A stretch of 64,000 bases of DNA, taken from the NCBI RefSeq assembly GCF_025567165.1, contig NZ_JAOQKC010000014.1, forward strand, positions 24,194-88,193, written 5' to 3'. Every line of letters begins with the position of its first letter. The first letter of the stretch is position 1. Source of the stretch: Laedolimicola ammoniilytica. Its GTDB lineage: Bacteria > Bacillota > Clostridia > Lachnospirales > Lachnospiraceae. Positions 8,696-15,960 of the stretch are shown here, piece by piece. The notes beneath the pieces were generated by a model. The model saw only the letters and a program-made list of their open reading frames with translations, made no database searches and had not been told where the DNA came from. Position numbers and translations under genes: made by a program.

Positions 8696-9475
8696 ATGGG
8701 AAATTCAGCAGAAAAAGGGCTTATTTTTAATATTCAGAAGTTCAGTATCAACGACGGACCGGGCATTCGCTCCACCGTATTTTTCGCGGGCTGTCCCTTA
8801 AGCTGCCGCTGGTGTTCTAACCCGGAATCCCAGAACCGCTTCCGGAAGAAGGCGCTGGCGTCGGGCGATAAGAAGCTCATTGGCCGGGAATGGACCGTGG
8901 AAGAGGTGCTGGAGGAAGTGGAGAAGGACCGGGAGTTCTATGAGGAATCCGGGGGCGGTATCACCCTGTCCGGCGGTGAGGTATTGCAGCAGCACGCCTT
9001 TGCGGTGGAGCTTCTGAAGGAGGCGCAGAGCCGGGGACTGCACTGCGCGGCGGAGACTACTGGGTATGCCAGCCACGAGGTATTTCGGGAGTTTGTGGAG
9101 TATATTGACCTGCTTCTTTTTGATATGAAGCATTGGGATCGGGAAAAGCATTTTGAAAAGACAGGCGTGTATAACGATATAATTCTGGAAAATATGGGAT
9201 ACGCAGTGTCCCAGGGGATTCCGCTGATTGCCCGGATTCCGGTGATCCCGAAGTTCAATGCCAGCCTGAAGGATGCGGCAGGGATGGCAGAAAACTTATG
9301 TAAACTTGGAATCCGTGAGGTACATCTGCTCCCTTTCCATCAGTTCGGGGAAAAGAAATACGAGCAGCTGGAGACAGAGTATGAGATGAGCGGTGTGCCG
9401 CAGCTGCATCCGGAGCAGTTGCAGAAGTACATCCAGGTATTCCTGGACAGGGGACTGGACGCCAGCTTTAAGTAA
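8696..9475 (+). CDS. Glycyl-radical enzyme activating protein (radical SAM)
   Basis: Radical SAM enzyme that installs the glycyl radical on a partner GRE by hydrogen abstraction with a 5'-deoxyadenosyl radical. The cluster motif CxxxCxxC reads GCPLSCRWCSNPES near residue 30, preceded by the family segment NDGPGIRSTVF; GGGITLSGGEVL near residue 80 is the SAM-binding GGE motif. At 259 residues it lacks the extra ferredoxin-like insert found in many GRE-dehydratase activases, so it is of the compact PflA-like size. The partner is almost certainly the GRE at 12131-14545 on the other strand, the only GRE in the window. It has its own promoter and a strong terminator behind it. Confidence 0.93.
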   Translation: MGNSAEKGLIFNIQKFSINDGPGIRSTVFFAGCPLSCRWCSNPESQNRFRKKALASGDKKLIGREWTVEEVLEEVEKDREFYEESGGGITLSGGEVLQQHAFAVELLKEAQSRGLHCAAETTGYASHEVFREFVEYIDLLLFDMKHWDREKHFEKTGVYNDIILENMGYAVSQGIPLIARIPVIPKFNASLKDAAGMAENLCKLGIREVHLLPFHQFGEKKYEQLETEYEMSGVPQLHPEQLQKYIQVFLDRGLDASFK

Positions 9476-9490
9476 ATACAGCGAAGGAAA

Positions 9491-9536
9491 ACCGGCTGCC
9501 CGGGCTTATGATAAGCTCCGGACAGCCGGTTTTTTC
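9491..9536. terminator. Terminator between convergent activase and 6-phosphogluconate dehydrogenase genes
   Basis: ACCGGCTG at 9491-9498 pairs with CAGCCGGT at 9523-9530, with inner CTTAT/ATAAG pairing, followed by TTTTT. The reverse strand also has an AAAACCGG entry giving a T run, so it can act in both directions. Confidence 0.9.
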
Positions 9537-9553
9537 AGGGGATACAGTCTGAA

Positions 9554-11005
9554 TTAAGCGTTGTAAGTGCTGGCTGCGGTATCGCCGCCGTGGCCGGTCC
9601 AGTTGGTATGGAAGAACTGTCCGCGGGGAGCGTCCAGCCGCTCATAGGTGTGCGCGCCGAAATAATCGCGTTGCGCCTGTAAAAGATTGGCCGGAAGCCG
9701 GTCGGTGGTGTAGCCGTCGAAATAGCTTAAGGCCGCCGTCATAGCCGGAGCCGGGACGCCGTACTGGATGGCTGCCGCCGCGACTTTCCGCCAGGCCGGA
9801 AGCAGCCGCTCCATGGTCTCACGAAAATAGGGATCCAGCAGCAGGTTGGCGAGGGCTGGATTGGCGTCGTAGGCTTCCTTGATTTTACCCAGGAAAACGC
9901 TTCGGATGATACAGCCGCCGCGCCACATGAGGGCGATGCCGCCGTAATTCAGGTTCCAGCCGTAGTGCTCCGCCGCCGTACGCATCAGGGAATAGCCCTG
10001 GGCATAGGAAATGATTTTGCTGGCGTAGAGAGCCTGATGGATGGCTTCCACCATCTCTTTTCTGTCGCCGGTAAAAGCCGGGATGGCGCGCCGGTACGCT
10101 GACGCCGCCGCCACACGCTCTTCCTTCATGGCGGAGAGGCAGCGGGCGAATACGGCTTCGCCGATCAGGGTCAGCGGAACGCCCTCGTCCAGGGCGGCAA
10201 TGCCGGTCCATTTGCCGGTTCCCTTCTGTCCTGCCGTATCGAGAATCTTCTCCACGATGGGGCTGCCGTCGGTATCCTTGTAAGCGAGAATGTCCCGCGT
10301 AATTTCGATGAGGTAGCTGTCCAGTTCCGTCTGATTCCAACAGGCAAAGACTTCTTGCATCTCGTCGTCCGACATACCAAGCAGATCCCGCATAAGCTGG
10401 TAAGCCTCGCAGATCAGCTGCATATCGCCATATTCGATGCCGTTGTGTACCATTTTCACAAAATGGCCTGCGCCGTTCTCGCCGACCCAGTCGCAGCAGG
10501 GGCTGCCGTCCTCCACCTTCGCGCAGATGGCCTGGAAGATGGGCTTTACGAAGGGCCAGGCAGCAGGCGAACCGCCGGGCATCATGCTGGGGCCCCTGAG
10601 CGCGCCCTCTTCGCCGCCGGATACGCCGGTTCCCACATAGAGTTTTCCCTGAGCTTCCACAGAAGCGGTTCTGCGGATGGTGTCGGGAAAATGGGAGTTG
10701 CCGCCGTCTATGATGATATCGCCGTCCTCCAGAAGCGGTAACAGCTGTGTAATCATATCGTCTACGGCCTGGCCGGCTTTTACCATCAGGAAAACCTTGC
10801 GGGGTTTTTTCAGGGCGTCCACCAGCTCGGTCAGGGAGTGGCAGCCGATGATGTTTTTGCCGGAAGCGCGGCCGTTTACAAATTTGTCGACTTTCTCGGT
10901 GGTGCGGTTGTAGACAGCCACGGTAAAGCCTTTGGATTCCATATTCATGACCAGATTTTCGCCCATGACGGCCAGGCCGATGAGACCGATATCTGCTTCT
11001 TTCAT
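9554..11005 (-). CDS. gnd: 6-phosphogluconate dehydrogenase, decarboxylating
   Basis: Oxidises and decarboxylates 6-phosphogluconate to ribulose 5-phosphate. It is full length at 483 residues. The N-terminal cofactor fold shows GLAVMGENLVMNMESKGF and NRTTEK (Arg after Asn suggests NADP), and the catalytic region includes SGGEEGALRGPSMMPGG near residue 130 and the Lys-containing HFVKMVHNGIEYGD near residue 182. It is the last gene of a minus-strand operon, 16 bases after a PfkB kinase and downstream of a GRE. Its presence suggests the pathway handles a six-carbon sugar acid phosphate or needs pentose phosphate and NADPH (inference). Confidence 0.95.
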   Translation of the reverse strand: MKEADIGLIGLAVMGENLVMNMESKGFTVAVYNRTTEKVDKFVNGRASGKNIIGCHSLTELVDALKKPRKVFLMVKAGQAVDDMITQLLPLLEDGDIIIDGGNSHFPDTIRRTASVEAQGKLYVGTGVSGGEEGALRGPSMMPGGSPAAWPFVKPIFQAICAKVEDGSPCCDWVGENGAGHFVKMVHNGIEYGDMQLICEAYQLMRDLLGMSDDEMQEVFACWNQTELDSYLIEITRDILAYKDTDGSPIVEKILDTAGQKGTGKWTGIAALDEGVPLTLIGEAVFARCLSAMKEERVAAASAYRRAIPAFTGDRKEMVEAIHQALYASKIISYAQGYSLMRTAAEHYGWNLNYGGIALMWRGGCIIRSVFLGKIKEAYDANPALANLLLDPYFRETMERLLPAWRKVAAAAIQYGVPAPAMTAALSYFDGYTTDRLPANLLQAQRDYFGAHTYERLDAPRGQFFHTNWTGHGGDTAASTYNA

Positions 11006-11020
11006 ATTCTGTATGCCTCC

Positions 11021-12094
11021 TTATCTCTGCACGCGGGCGTTGCCTTTATAGATATCCCAGACCTGTTTTTCATCTGCCGGTTCCGCATAGTCGTTGAGAC
11101 TGGATGCGGCCAGGACGCCGGACGCCCAGCCGAACTGCAGGCATTTATCGGGAGCCCAGCCGTTCAGCACGCCGTAGAGCAGGCCGCCGGAGAAGCCGTC
11201 GCCGCCGCCGATGCGGTCCAGAACCTGAATCGGACGGGGCTCTTCCACGTACCACTGGCCGTCAGCCAGAAGAATGGCGCCCCAGAGGTGTTCATTGGCG
11301 GAAAGTACCTGCCGGAGGGTGGTGGCAAACATGCGGGTATGAGGGTAACGTTCTTTTACCTGGGAAATCATGCCTTTGAAGGAATCTATTTTCTCGGAAA
11401 GGTCTTTGCCACCGGTCTCGGGGCCTTCAAAGCCCAGGCAGAGCTGGAAATCCTCTTCGTTGCCGATGAGAATATCGGCCTGGGAAGCGATCTCGTGGAA
11501 AGCCTGGTGAAGCTCAGCATCCCGTCCGGCCCAGAAGGTGGCCCGATAGTTCAGATCAAAGGAAATCAGGGTGCCGTACTGCTTCGCCACTTTGGCGAGA
11601 GCTAGGCAGCAGGCGGTAGTCTCGGGACTCATGGCCGCAATCAGGCCGGAGAGATGCAGGATGCCTACGCCTTCCTGGCCGAAGATGCGCTCCACATCGA
11701 ACTCGTCGATGGAAAGGGTGCGGCCCACTTCGCCTGCTCGGTCATTCCAGACCCGGGGCGCCCGGAGACCGAAGCCGGAATCCGCGATATTGAACTGATG
11801 ACGATAGCCCCAGGGGCCGCCCTGATCGACTTCCGCGCCTTCAAAAGCGATATTGCGGGCGCGAAGCTGACGCCGGATAAAATCCGCCATGGGACTTCCT
11901 TTTACAAATTTTGTAAGAATCAGGCACTCGCGTCCCAAGGAGGACGCCACGTTCAGGACGTTGGATTCGGCGCTGGTGGCCTGCATATAGAATAAATTGC
12001 TGTTCTGCACACTCATCCGGTTTTCCGGGGTGATGCGCAGCCCCATACTGGTCGGGGCTGCGATGGCATAACGTTTCGTTTTCATGGATGTCAT
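11021..12094 (-). CDS. PfkB family sugar kinase, 2-dehydro-3-deoxygluconokinase-like
   Basis: ATP-dependent kinase of the ribokinase/PfkB family, 357 residues. The C-terminal signature reads DRIGGGDGFSGGLLYG near residue 300 and holds the catalytic Asp; SFDLNYRATFW near residue 185 resembles KDG kinases. The start at 12094 is preceded by AAAGGAG. It lies between the GRE eliminase and 6-phosphogluconate dehydrogenase in one operon. KDG kinase would phosphorylate 2-keto-3-deoxygluconate for KDPG aldolase; the DgaF-type aldolase at 25 kb could supply that next step. Other sugar or sugar-acid substrates are possible. Confidence 0.85.
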   Translation of the reverse strand: MTSMKTKRYAIAAPTSMGLRITPENRMSVQNSNLFYMQATSAESNVLNVASSLGRECLILTKFVKGSPMADFIRRQLRARNIAFEGAEVDQGGPWGYRHQFNIADSGFGLRAPRVWNDRAGEVGRTLSIDEFDVERIFGQEGVGILHLSGLIAAMSPETTACCLALAKVAKQYGTLISFDLNYRATFWAGRDAELHQAFHEIASQADILIGNEEDFQLCLGFEGPETGGKDLSEKIDSFKGMISQVKERYPHTRMFATTLRQVLSANEHLWGAILLADGQWYVEEPRPIQVLDRIGGGDGFSGGLLYGVLNGWAPDKCLQFGWASGVLAASSLNDYAEPADEKQVWDIYKGNARVQR

Positions 12095-12130
12095 AAAAAT
12101 CTCCTTTGCTGGCCGGCAGAGAAGCCGGAC

Positions 12131-14545
12131 TTAGAGAGACTGCTCCGTTCTTCCGATGATATCGTCCTGGGTCTTCTTGGATAATACGTTGAAGAAAGCA
12201 CTGTAGCCTGCCACGCGGACGATCAGATCCTTGTGCTTCTCCGGGTGGAGCTGAGCGTCGATCAGGGTCTCCCGGGATACAATGTTGTACTGGACATGAT
12301 AGCCGTGGAGTCGGTTGAAGAAGGTGCGGATCAACATCTCCAGCTTCTGTTTGTTCTCTTCCCTGGACAGTACCTGGGGCGTCATTTTCTGGTTCAGCAG
12401 AACACCACCGGTAATTTTGTCGGTGGGAAGCTTGGACACGGTCTTAAATACGGCGGTGGGGCCGTTTTTGTCGCAGTTATGGGCCGGGCTGCAGCCTTCT
12501 GCCAGCGGCTCAAAGGCGTGGCGTCCGTCCGGAGTGGCCATGGTTCCCATACCCTGCCCCACATTAGCGCTGATGGAGGAGGTTCCCGCGTAGCGGATAC
12601 CGCCGATGGGGCCGCGGTGGTAGCGGGTGCTGGGGTATTTCTTAATCTCGTCGATATAGGTGTCGTAGGCGCGTACCACCAGGAGATCTACGTCGTCGTT
12701 GTCATTGCCGTATTTGGGTGCGTCGTTGATGAGCATTTCCTGAATCTTCTGGTTCTCCGGGGACTGGAAGTCGTCGAGAATCGCGTTCCAGAGCTCATCC
12801 CGGGTGATTTTTTTCTCATCATAGACTAGCTTCTTGACAGCGGCCAGGGAGTCCGCCATGTTGGCAATGCCCACCTGAAGGCCGGAGATAAAGTCGTAGA
12901 CTGCACCGCCCTCTTTGATGGTCTTGCCGCGGCCGATACAGTCGTCGGTCAGGGCAGAGCAGAGGATATCGGGCACATCCCGCTCGGAGGCCTTGTCGAT
13001 GGCATTTTCCACAATGACGCTGTAACGGGTCAGTTCACGCAGGGATTTATCCCAGGCGTCTAGCAGCTCCTCGTAGCTCTCCATATCCTGGAAGTGTCCG
13101 TAGCCCTTTACAAAGCGCTTGCCGCTGGTCAGATCCACGCCGTCATTCATGACGCAGAGGAGCAGACGGGGGAAGTTAATGTAGGACATGCCGGTACAGC
13201 GGTAGCCCCATTTTCCGGGAACGGCGGTCTCCACGCAGCCAATGGCGCTGTAGTTATAGGCATCTTCCTCTTTGACGCCCCACTGGATAAAGGACGGGAT
13301 GATAATTTCGTCGTTGTTCAGGGCCGGCATGCCGAAGCCCAGCTTCATGACCTCGATGCATTCGTCGAAAAATTTCGGATCCAGGTTTGCGTGATAGCGA
13401 ACCGTCAGGTTCGGCTGGGTCAGACGGGTCTGGGCCACAGACTGGAGCACCAGGAAGCTTAAGGGATTGACAGCGTCCTTTTTGTCTACGGTCTGGCCGC
13501 CGATGGTGACATTCTGGTACATGGGCGAACCTGCGGAGCTTAAGGTGTGGGCCTGGGAACGGACCTTATTGATGGTCAGGGTCTTGATCCACAGACAGGT
13601 CAGTAGTTCCAGAGCTTCCTCTCTGGTGATGGTTCCGTCCTGCAGGGACTTCTCATAGTAGGGATCCATATACTGGTCGAAACGGCCGTAACTTAAGGAA
13701 TGGCCGTTGGACTCAATTTGCAGAATCAGCTGGATAAACCAGACGGACTGTACAGCCTCGCGGAAGTTGGAAGCGGGTTCGTAGGGAACCTTGGCGCAGA
13801 TACGGCTCATTTCCAAAAGTTCGGCTTTCCGTGCGGCGTCGCTTTCCCTGGCGGCCAGATCAGCGGCCAGTTCACTGTAGCGGAGCGCAAAAGCCCGGAC
13901 CGCTTCGATGACAATCAGAACGGCCTTATAGAATACATTTTTGTCGATGCTGTCCGGGTCGGTCAGGTCGAGGGCTTCCTTGCAGGCGCGGGCCTTGGCT
14001 TCGTAACCCCGCAGTCCTTCTTTCAGAAGACGCTCGTAATTCACAGCCAGGTGGGCGTCTCCAGCGTTCAGCTTGCCTTCCATGCCAAACAGGCCGGTCT
14101 CCATAAAGACGCTGACTTCGTCGGGCAGAAGGGCTTCGCCACGGGCGCGGAGATTGTTATTCTCCCAGAAGGGAGCGATGGACCGAAGCTGTTCTTTGGT
14201 TTCCTCGGTGATGTAGAACACGTCGCCGTCGCGCTTCTCGAACAGATCCAGCTCATTCATGACGAATTCCAGGGTATATTCGGGGAAAACGGGAGCATTG
14301 CGGTTCTTGGTAGCTTGATTTCCTGCGAGAAGGGATTTATCTTCAATATAGACGGTCATATGCTCCAGAATCTTCTGCAGCATCAGGGCACGCACCATGA
14401 CCCTGGGCTGGTTCAGGCTCTCACGGTAAGCCTCCGTGGCCCAGATGGCACGCTCGGCGTCCACATAGGGTTTCTCATCCAGAACTTCTTCGCGAAAAGC
14501 CTGCATGCGTTCGGTTAAAGTGCCGAAATGGTTTTCGTTTTTCAT
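12131..14545 (-). CDS. Glycyl radical enzyme, dehydratase/eliminase type, substrate unknown
   Basis: Glycyl radical enzyme of the pyruvate formate-lyase superfamily, 804 residues. The C-terminal glycyl radical site is RVAGYSAFF, about 25 residues from the end. The thiyl-radical site is GCVET near residue 445; a single Cys followed two places on by Glu marks the eliminase/dehydratase branch, whereas true pyruvate formate-lyase has two adjacent Cys. Segments after that Cys (PGKWGYRCTGMSYINFP) do not match the choline lyase, hydroxyproline dehydratase or propanediol dehydratase patterns I remember, so I leave the substrate open. It is first in an operon with a KDG-kinase-like PfkB protein and Gnd, and there are no microcompartment genes in view. 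Oxygen-sensitive by nature of the radical. Confidence 0.92.
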   Translation of the reverse strand: MKNENHFGTLTERMQAFREEVLDEKPYVDAERAIWATEAYRESLNQPRVMVRALMLQKILEHMTVYIEDKSLLAGNQATKNRNAPVFPEYTLEFVMNELDLFEKRDGDVFYITEETKEQLRSIAPFWENNNLRARGEALLPDEVSVFMETGLFGMEGKLNAGDAHLAVNYERLLKEGLRGYEAKARACKEALDLTDPDSIDKNVFYKAVLIVIEAVRAFALRYSELAADLAARESDAARKAELLEMSRICAKVPYEPASNFREAVQSVWFIQLILQIESNGHSLSYGRFDQYMDPYYEKSLQDGTITREEALELLTCLWIKTLTINKVRSQAHTLSSAGSPMYQNVTIGGQTVDKKDAVNPLSFLVLQSVAQTRLTQPNLTVRYHANLDPKFFDECIEVMKLGFGMPALNNDEIIIPSFIQWGVKEEDAYNYSAIGCVETAVPGKWGYRCTGMSYINFPRLLLCVMNDGVDLTSGKRFVKGYGHFQDMESYEELLDAWDKSLRELTRYSVIVENAIDKASERDVPDILCSALTDDCIGRGKTIKEGGAVYDFISGLQVGIANMADSLAAVKKLVYDEKKITRDELWNAILDDFQSPENQKIQEMLINDAPKYGNDNDDVDLLVVRAYDTYIDEIKKYPSTRYHRGPIGGIRYAGTSSISANVGQGMGTMATPDGRHAFEPLAEGCSPAHNCDKNGPTAVFKTVSKLPTDKITGGVLLNQKMTPQVLSREENKQKLEMLIRTFFNRLHGYHVQYNIVSRETLIDAQLHPEKHKDLIVRVAGYSAFFNVLSKKTQDDIIGRTEQSL

Positions 14546-14591
14546 AGTGACCTCCTTTGAACGTAAATCATAGTACTTTCGTATATATATT

Positions 14592-14620
14592 ATACTACCA
14601 TTGAACGGTCACTACGTCAA
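14592..14620 (-). promoter_or_regulatory. Promoter of the GRE operon
   Basis: Read on the minus strand, TTGACG (14620-14615) and TAGTAT (14597-14592) are separated by 17 bases. The GRE start follows about 45 bases on, with AAAGGAGG in front of the ATG. Confidence 0.65.
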
Positions 14621-14661
14621 TTCAAACTTTCAAATAAAAGAATAAAAAGTTTCGTTAGAAA

Positions 14662-14883
14662 TTATATATTTTCTTTTCGGTATTCCAGAGGGGTGCAGCC
14701 ATTGATTTCACGGAAGCGTCTGGTAAAATAGCTTATATCGGAAAAACCGCAGACTGTGGCGATCTCCCCGGCCTTTTTTTCAGTGGAAAGGAGTAGCCCG
14801 GCAGCCTTCTCTATGCGGTATCGCAGCAGATAGCGGATAGCCCCTGGAGCAGACATCTCCCAATGAGCTGCTCCAAGCCACAC
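14662..14883 (-). pseudogene. Remnant of an AraC-family regulator (C-terminal helix-turn-helix only)
   Basis: The frame encodes about 73 residues ending an AraC/XylS DNA-binding domain: RYLLRYRIEKAAGLL, then EIATVCGFSDISYFTRRF and the closing GCTPLEYR motif. The first helix-turn-helix is damaged and the ligand-binding domain is absent. Upstream in the same frame there are only about 13 more codons before a TAA, none an ATG. It therefore looks like the 3' remnant of a deleted regulator that once sat beside the GRE operon. A GTG start at 14883 giving a mini-protein cannot be ruled out but lacks a ribosome site. Confidence 0.7.
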
Positions 14884-14939
14884 CGGCCCGAATTCATAAG
14901 AAGCCCTCTTTTTCTTTGGTTTCTTTTAGGAAAAGTCCA

Positions 14940-15179
14940 TCACATTATTTTCTGCAAATCAATCTGCCGCACCTGTTCCAGCAGAAACTTATACCGTTTC
15001 TGCACCGAATAAATCTCATAAGTATAGCAGTCGATCAGATCCGGATCAACCACCGTCTCGAAATTCGCGTAGGCTGTGTCCAGCGCGTTTTTTGTAAGCG
15101 TCAAATCTTCCATCAGCTGCCGCCGGGCCGAGAAGCGTTCGTATTCCTCCAGCGGCTCATCTTTTTTGAATAATCCCAT
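14940..15179 (-). CDS. DUF2508 (YaaL-like) small protein
   Basis: 79-residue, charged, helical protein without membrane segment or signal. The pattern of an acidic and basic start (MGLFKKDEPLEEYER), a long helix, YTYEIYSVQKRYKFLLEQV and a short tail matches the DUF2508/YaaL family of Firmicutes, often found beside recR and bofA. Function unknown. Here it is divergent from a BofA-like gene across a palindromic stretch, while elsewhere the two are usually co-oriented (from memory of family context). Confidence 0.75.
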   Translation of the reverse strand: MGLFKKDEPLEEYERFSARRQLMEDLTLTKNALDTAYANFETVVDPDLIDCYTYEIYSVQKRYKFLLEQVRQIDLQKIM

Positions 15180-15201
15180 AAAATCCCCCGTATCTGAAAA
15201 G

Positions 15202-15344
15202 TCTTTTGTATAAATAGGATATTCCGATGGACTCTCCTATTATACAAAGAATTATCGCGCTGCGGCGGAGTGGAATGATGTCGCTGAAGCGACCCGCCGC
15301 AGGCGGAAAATCCTGCAAGCAGGATTCTTTGTTCTAGTAGGAGT
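15202..15344. repeat. Complex palindromic element with nested hairpins
   Basis: Several perfect inverted repeats are stacked: CTGCGGCGG (about 15260) with CCGCCGCAG (about 15295), enclosing GTCGCT-GA-AGCGAC; then AATCCTGC-AA-GCAGGATT at about 15308-15327; and an outer ACAAAGAAT/ATTCTTTGT pair. Before these, TTTGTATAA-ATAGGA and TCCTATTATACAAA form another imperfect stem. It lies between the divergent DUF2508 and BofA-like genes. It could be a dispersed palindromic repeat unit or a structured RNA; no protein frame fits it. Confidence 0.65.
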
Positions 15345-15462
15345 ATAGACCGGTGGAACAGGAAATATACGGAAAAACCTGGTTGGGTGAATTATTTTCA
15401 GGCGGCGTATGTATAAATCGGGGAAATGGACTGTATACATAATAAAAAAAGCAGGCGGTTCT

Positions 15463-15654
15463 ATGAAAATTATCAACTTTCTTCTCCGCGCCGTATTCGG
15501 CGCCATCGGGATCCAGATCATCAACGCCATCCTCCTTTCCCAGAATATTTCTGTTTTTGTGGGGTTAAATCCGTTGACCCTTTGTACGGCAGGAACCCTC
15601 GGAATCAGCGGGATTGGGCTCCTCTACGGAATCGCGGCCTTCGGAATTTTGTGA
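15463..15654 (+). CDS. bofA: BofA-like pro-sigma-K processing inhibitor family protein
   Basis: Small membrane protein of the BofA family, which in Bacillus holds back SpoIVFB cleavage of pro-sigma K in the mother cell. From the ATG at 15463 it has 63 residues, two hydrophobic stretches, and the family-like ending GLNPLTLCTAGTLGISGIG then LLYGIAAFGIL. An in-frame ATG at 15409 would give 81 residues, nearer the usual length, but adds a polar segment rather than the first membrane helix of Bacillus BofA; both starts have a weak AGGCGG site. The presence of this gene supports a spore-forming host. Assignment rests on pattern, so moderate. Confidence 0.7.
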   Translation: MKIINFLLRAVFGAIGIQIINAILLSQNISVFVGLNPLTLCTAGTLGISGIGLLYGIAAFGIL

Positions 15655-15665
15655 ACCATTTACAA

Positions 15666-15694
15666 TAGACAAACAGAAGAGCACAGGCTATACT
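15666..15694 (+). promoter_or_regulatory. Probable promoter of the Tad pilus operon
   Basis: TAGACA at 15666-15671 and TATACT at 15689-15694 are 17 bases apart. The roughly 115-base leader that follows contains a hairpin, ACCGGC (15745-15750) with GCCGGT (15760-15765). I do not recognise a riboswitch in it. Confidence 0.6.
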
Positions 15695-15810
15695 TTAGCT
15701 ACCGTCAGAGATGGCGGTTCGATCGATCAGAATTCTTACAAAAGACCGGCAGAACGTGAGCCGGTACTGTCTTGGTTTGTGTCAAACCATAATTCCTGAG
15801 TGGACAAGGA

Positions 15811-15957
15811 ATGGAAGGAGGACAAGAGGAAATTTTGAAGGAAAAAGGGGAAAAGGAGAGAAGAGAGCCTGCGCCATTCCTGATGGCTGCAGTATTTCTG
15901 GGACTGGAGCTGTGGCTCAGTCTGATGACCGGATTGCTGCTGAGCTCCGGAATGTAG
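15811..15957 (+). CDS. Small single-pass membrane protein at head of Tad operon
   Basis: A 48-residue frame from the ATG at 15811: a charged N-terminus rich in Lys, Glu and Arg, then one hydrophobic segment FLMAAVFLGLELWLSLMTGL and a short tail LLSSGM. It ends three bases before the CpaE-like start, suggesting coupling. AAGGA directly abuts the ATG, which is too close to work well; AGGAGG at 15815-15820 would instead serve a non-ATG start near 15832-15835 in the same frame. No homologue is recognised. It may be a small partner of the pilus machine, or not translated at all. Confidence 0.45.
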   Translation: MEGGQEEILKEKGEKERREPAPFLMAAVFLGLELWLSLMTGLLLSSGM

Positions 15958-15960
15958 AAG

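Noticed and set aside
13700..14518. 272-codon plus-strand frame opposite the GRE gene
   Set aside because: Antisense to a well-supported GRE and spanning its conserved regions; no family resemblance.
15695..15810. Possible c-di-GMP riboswitch in the Tad leader
   Set aside because: A hairpin is present but the conserved GEMM bases are not; no recognisable aptamer.
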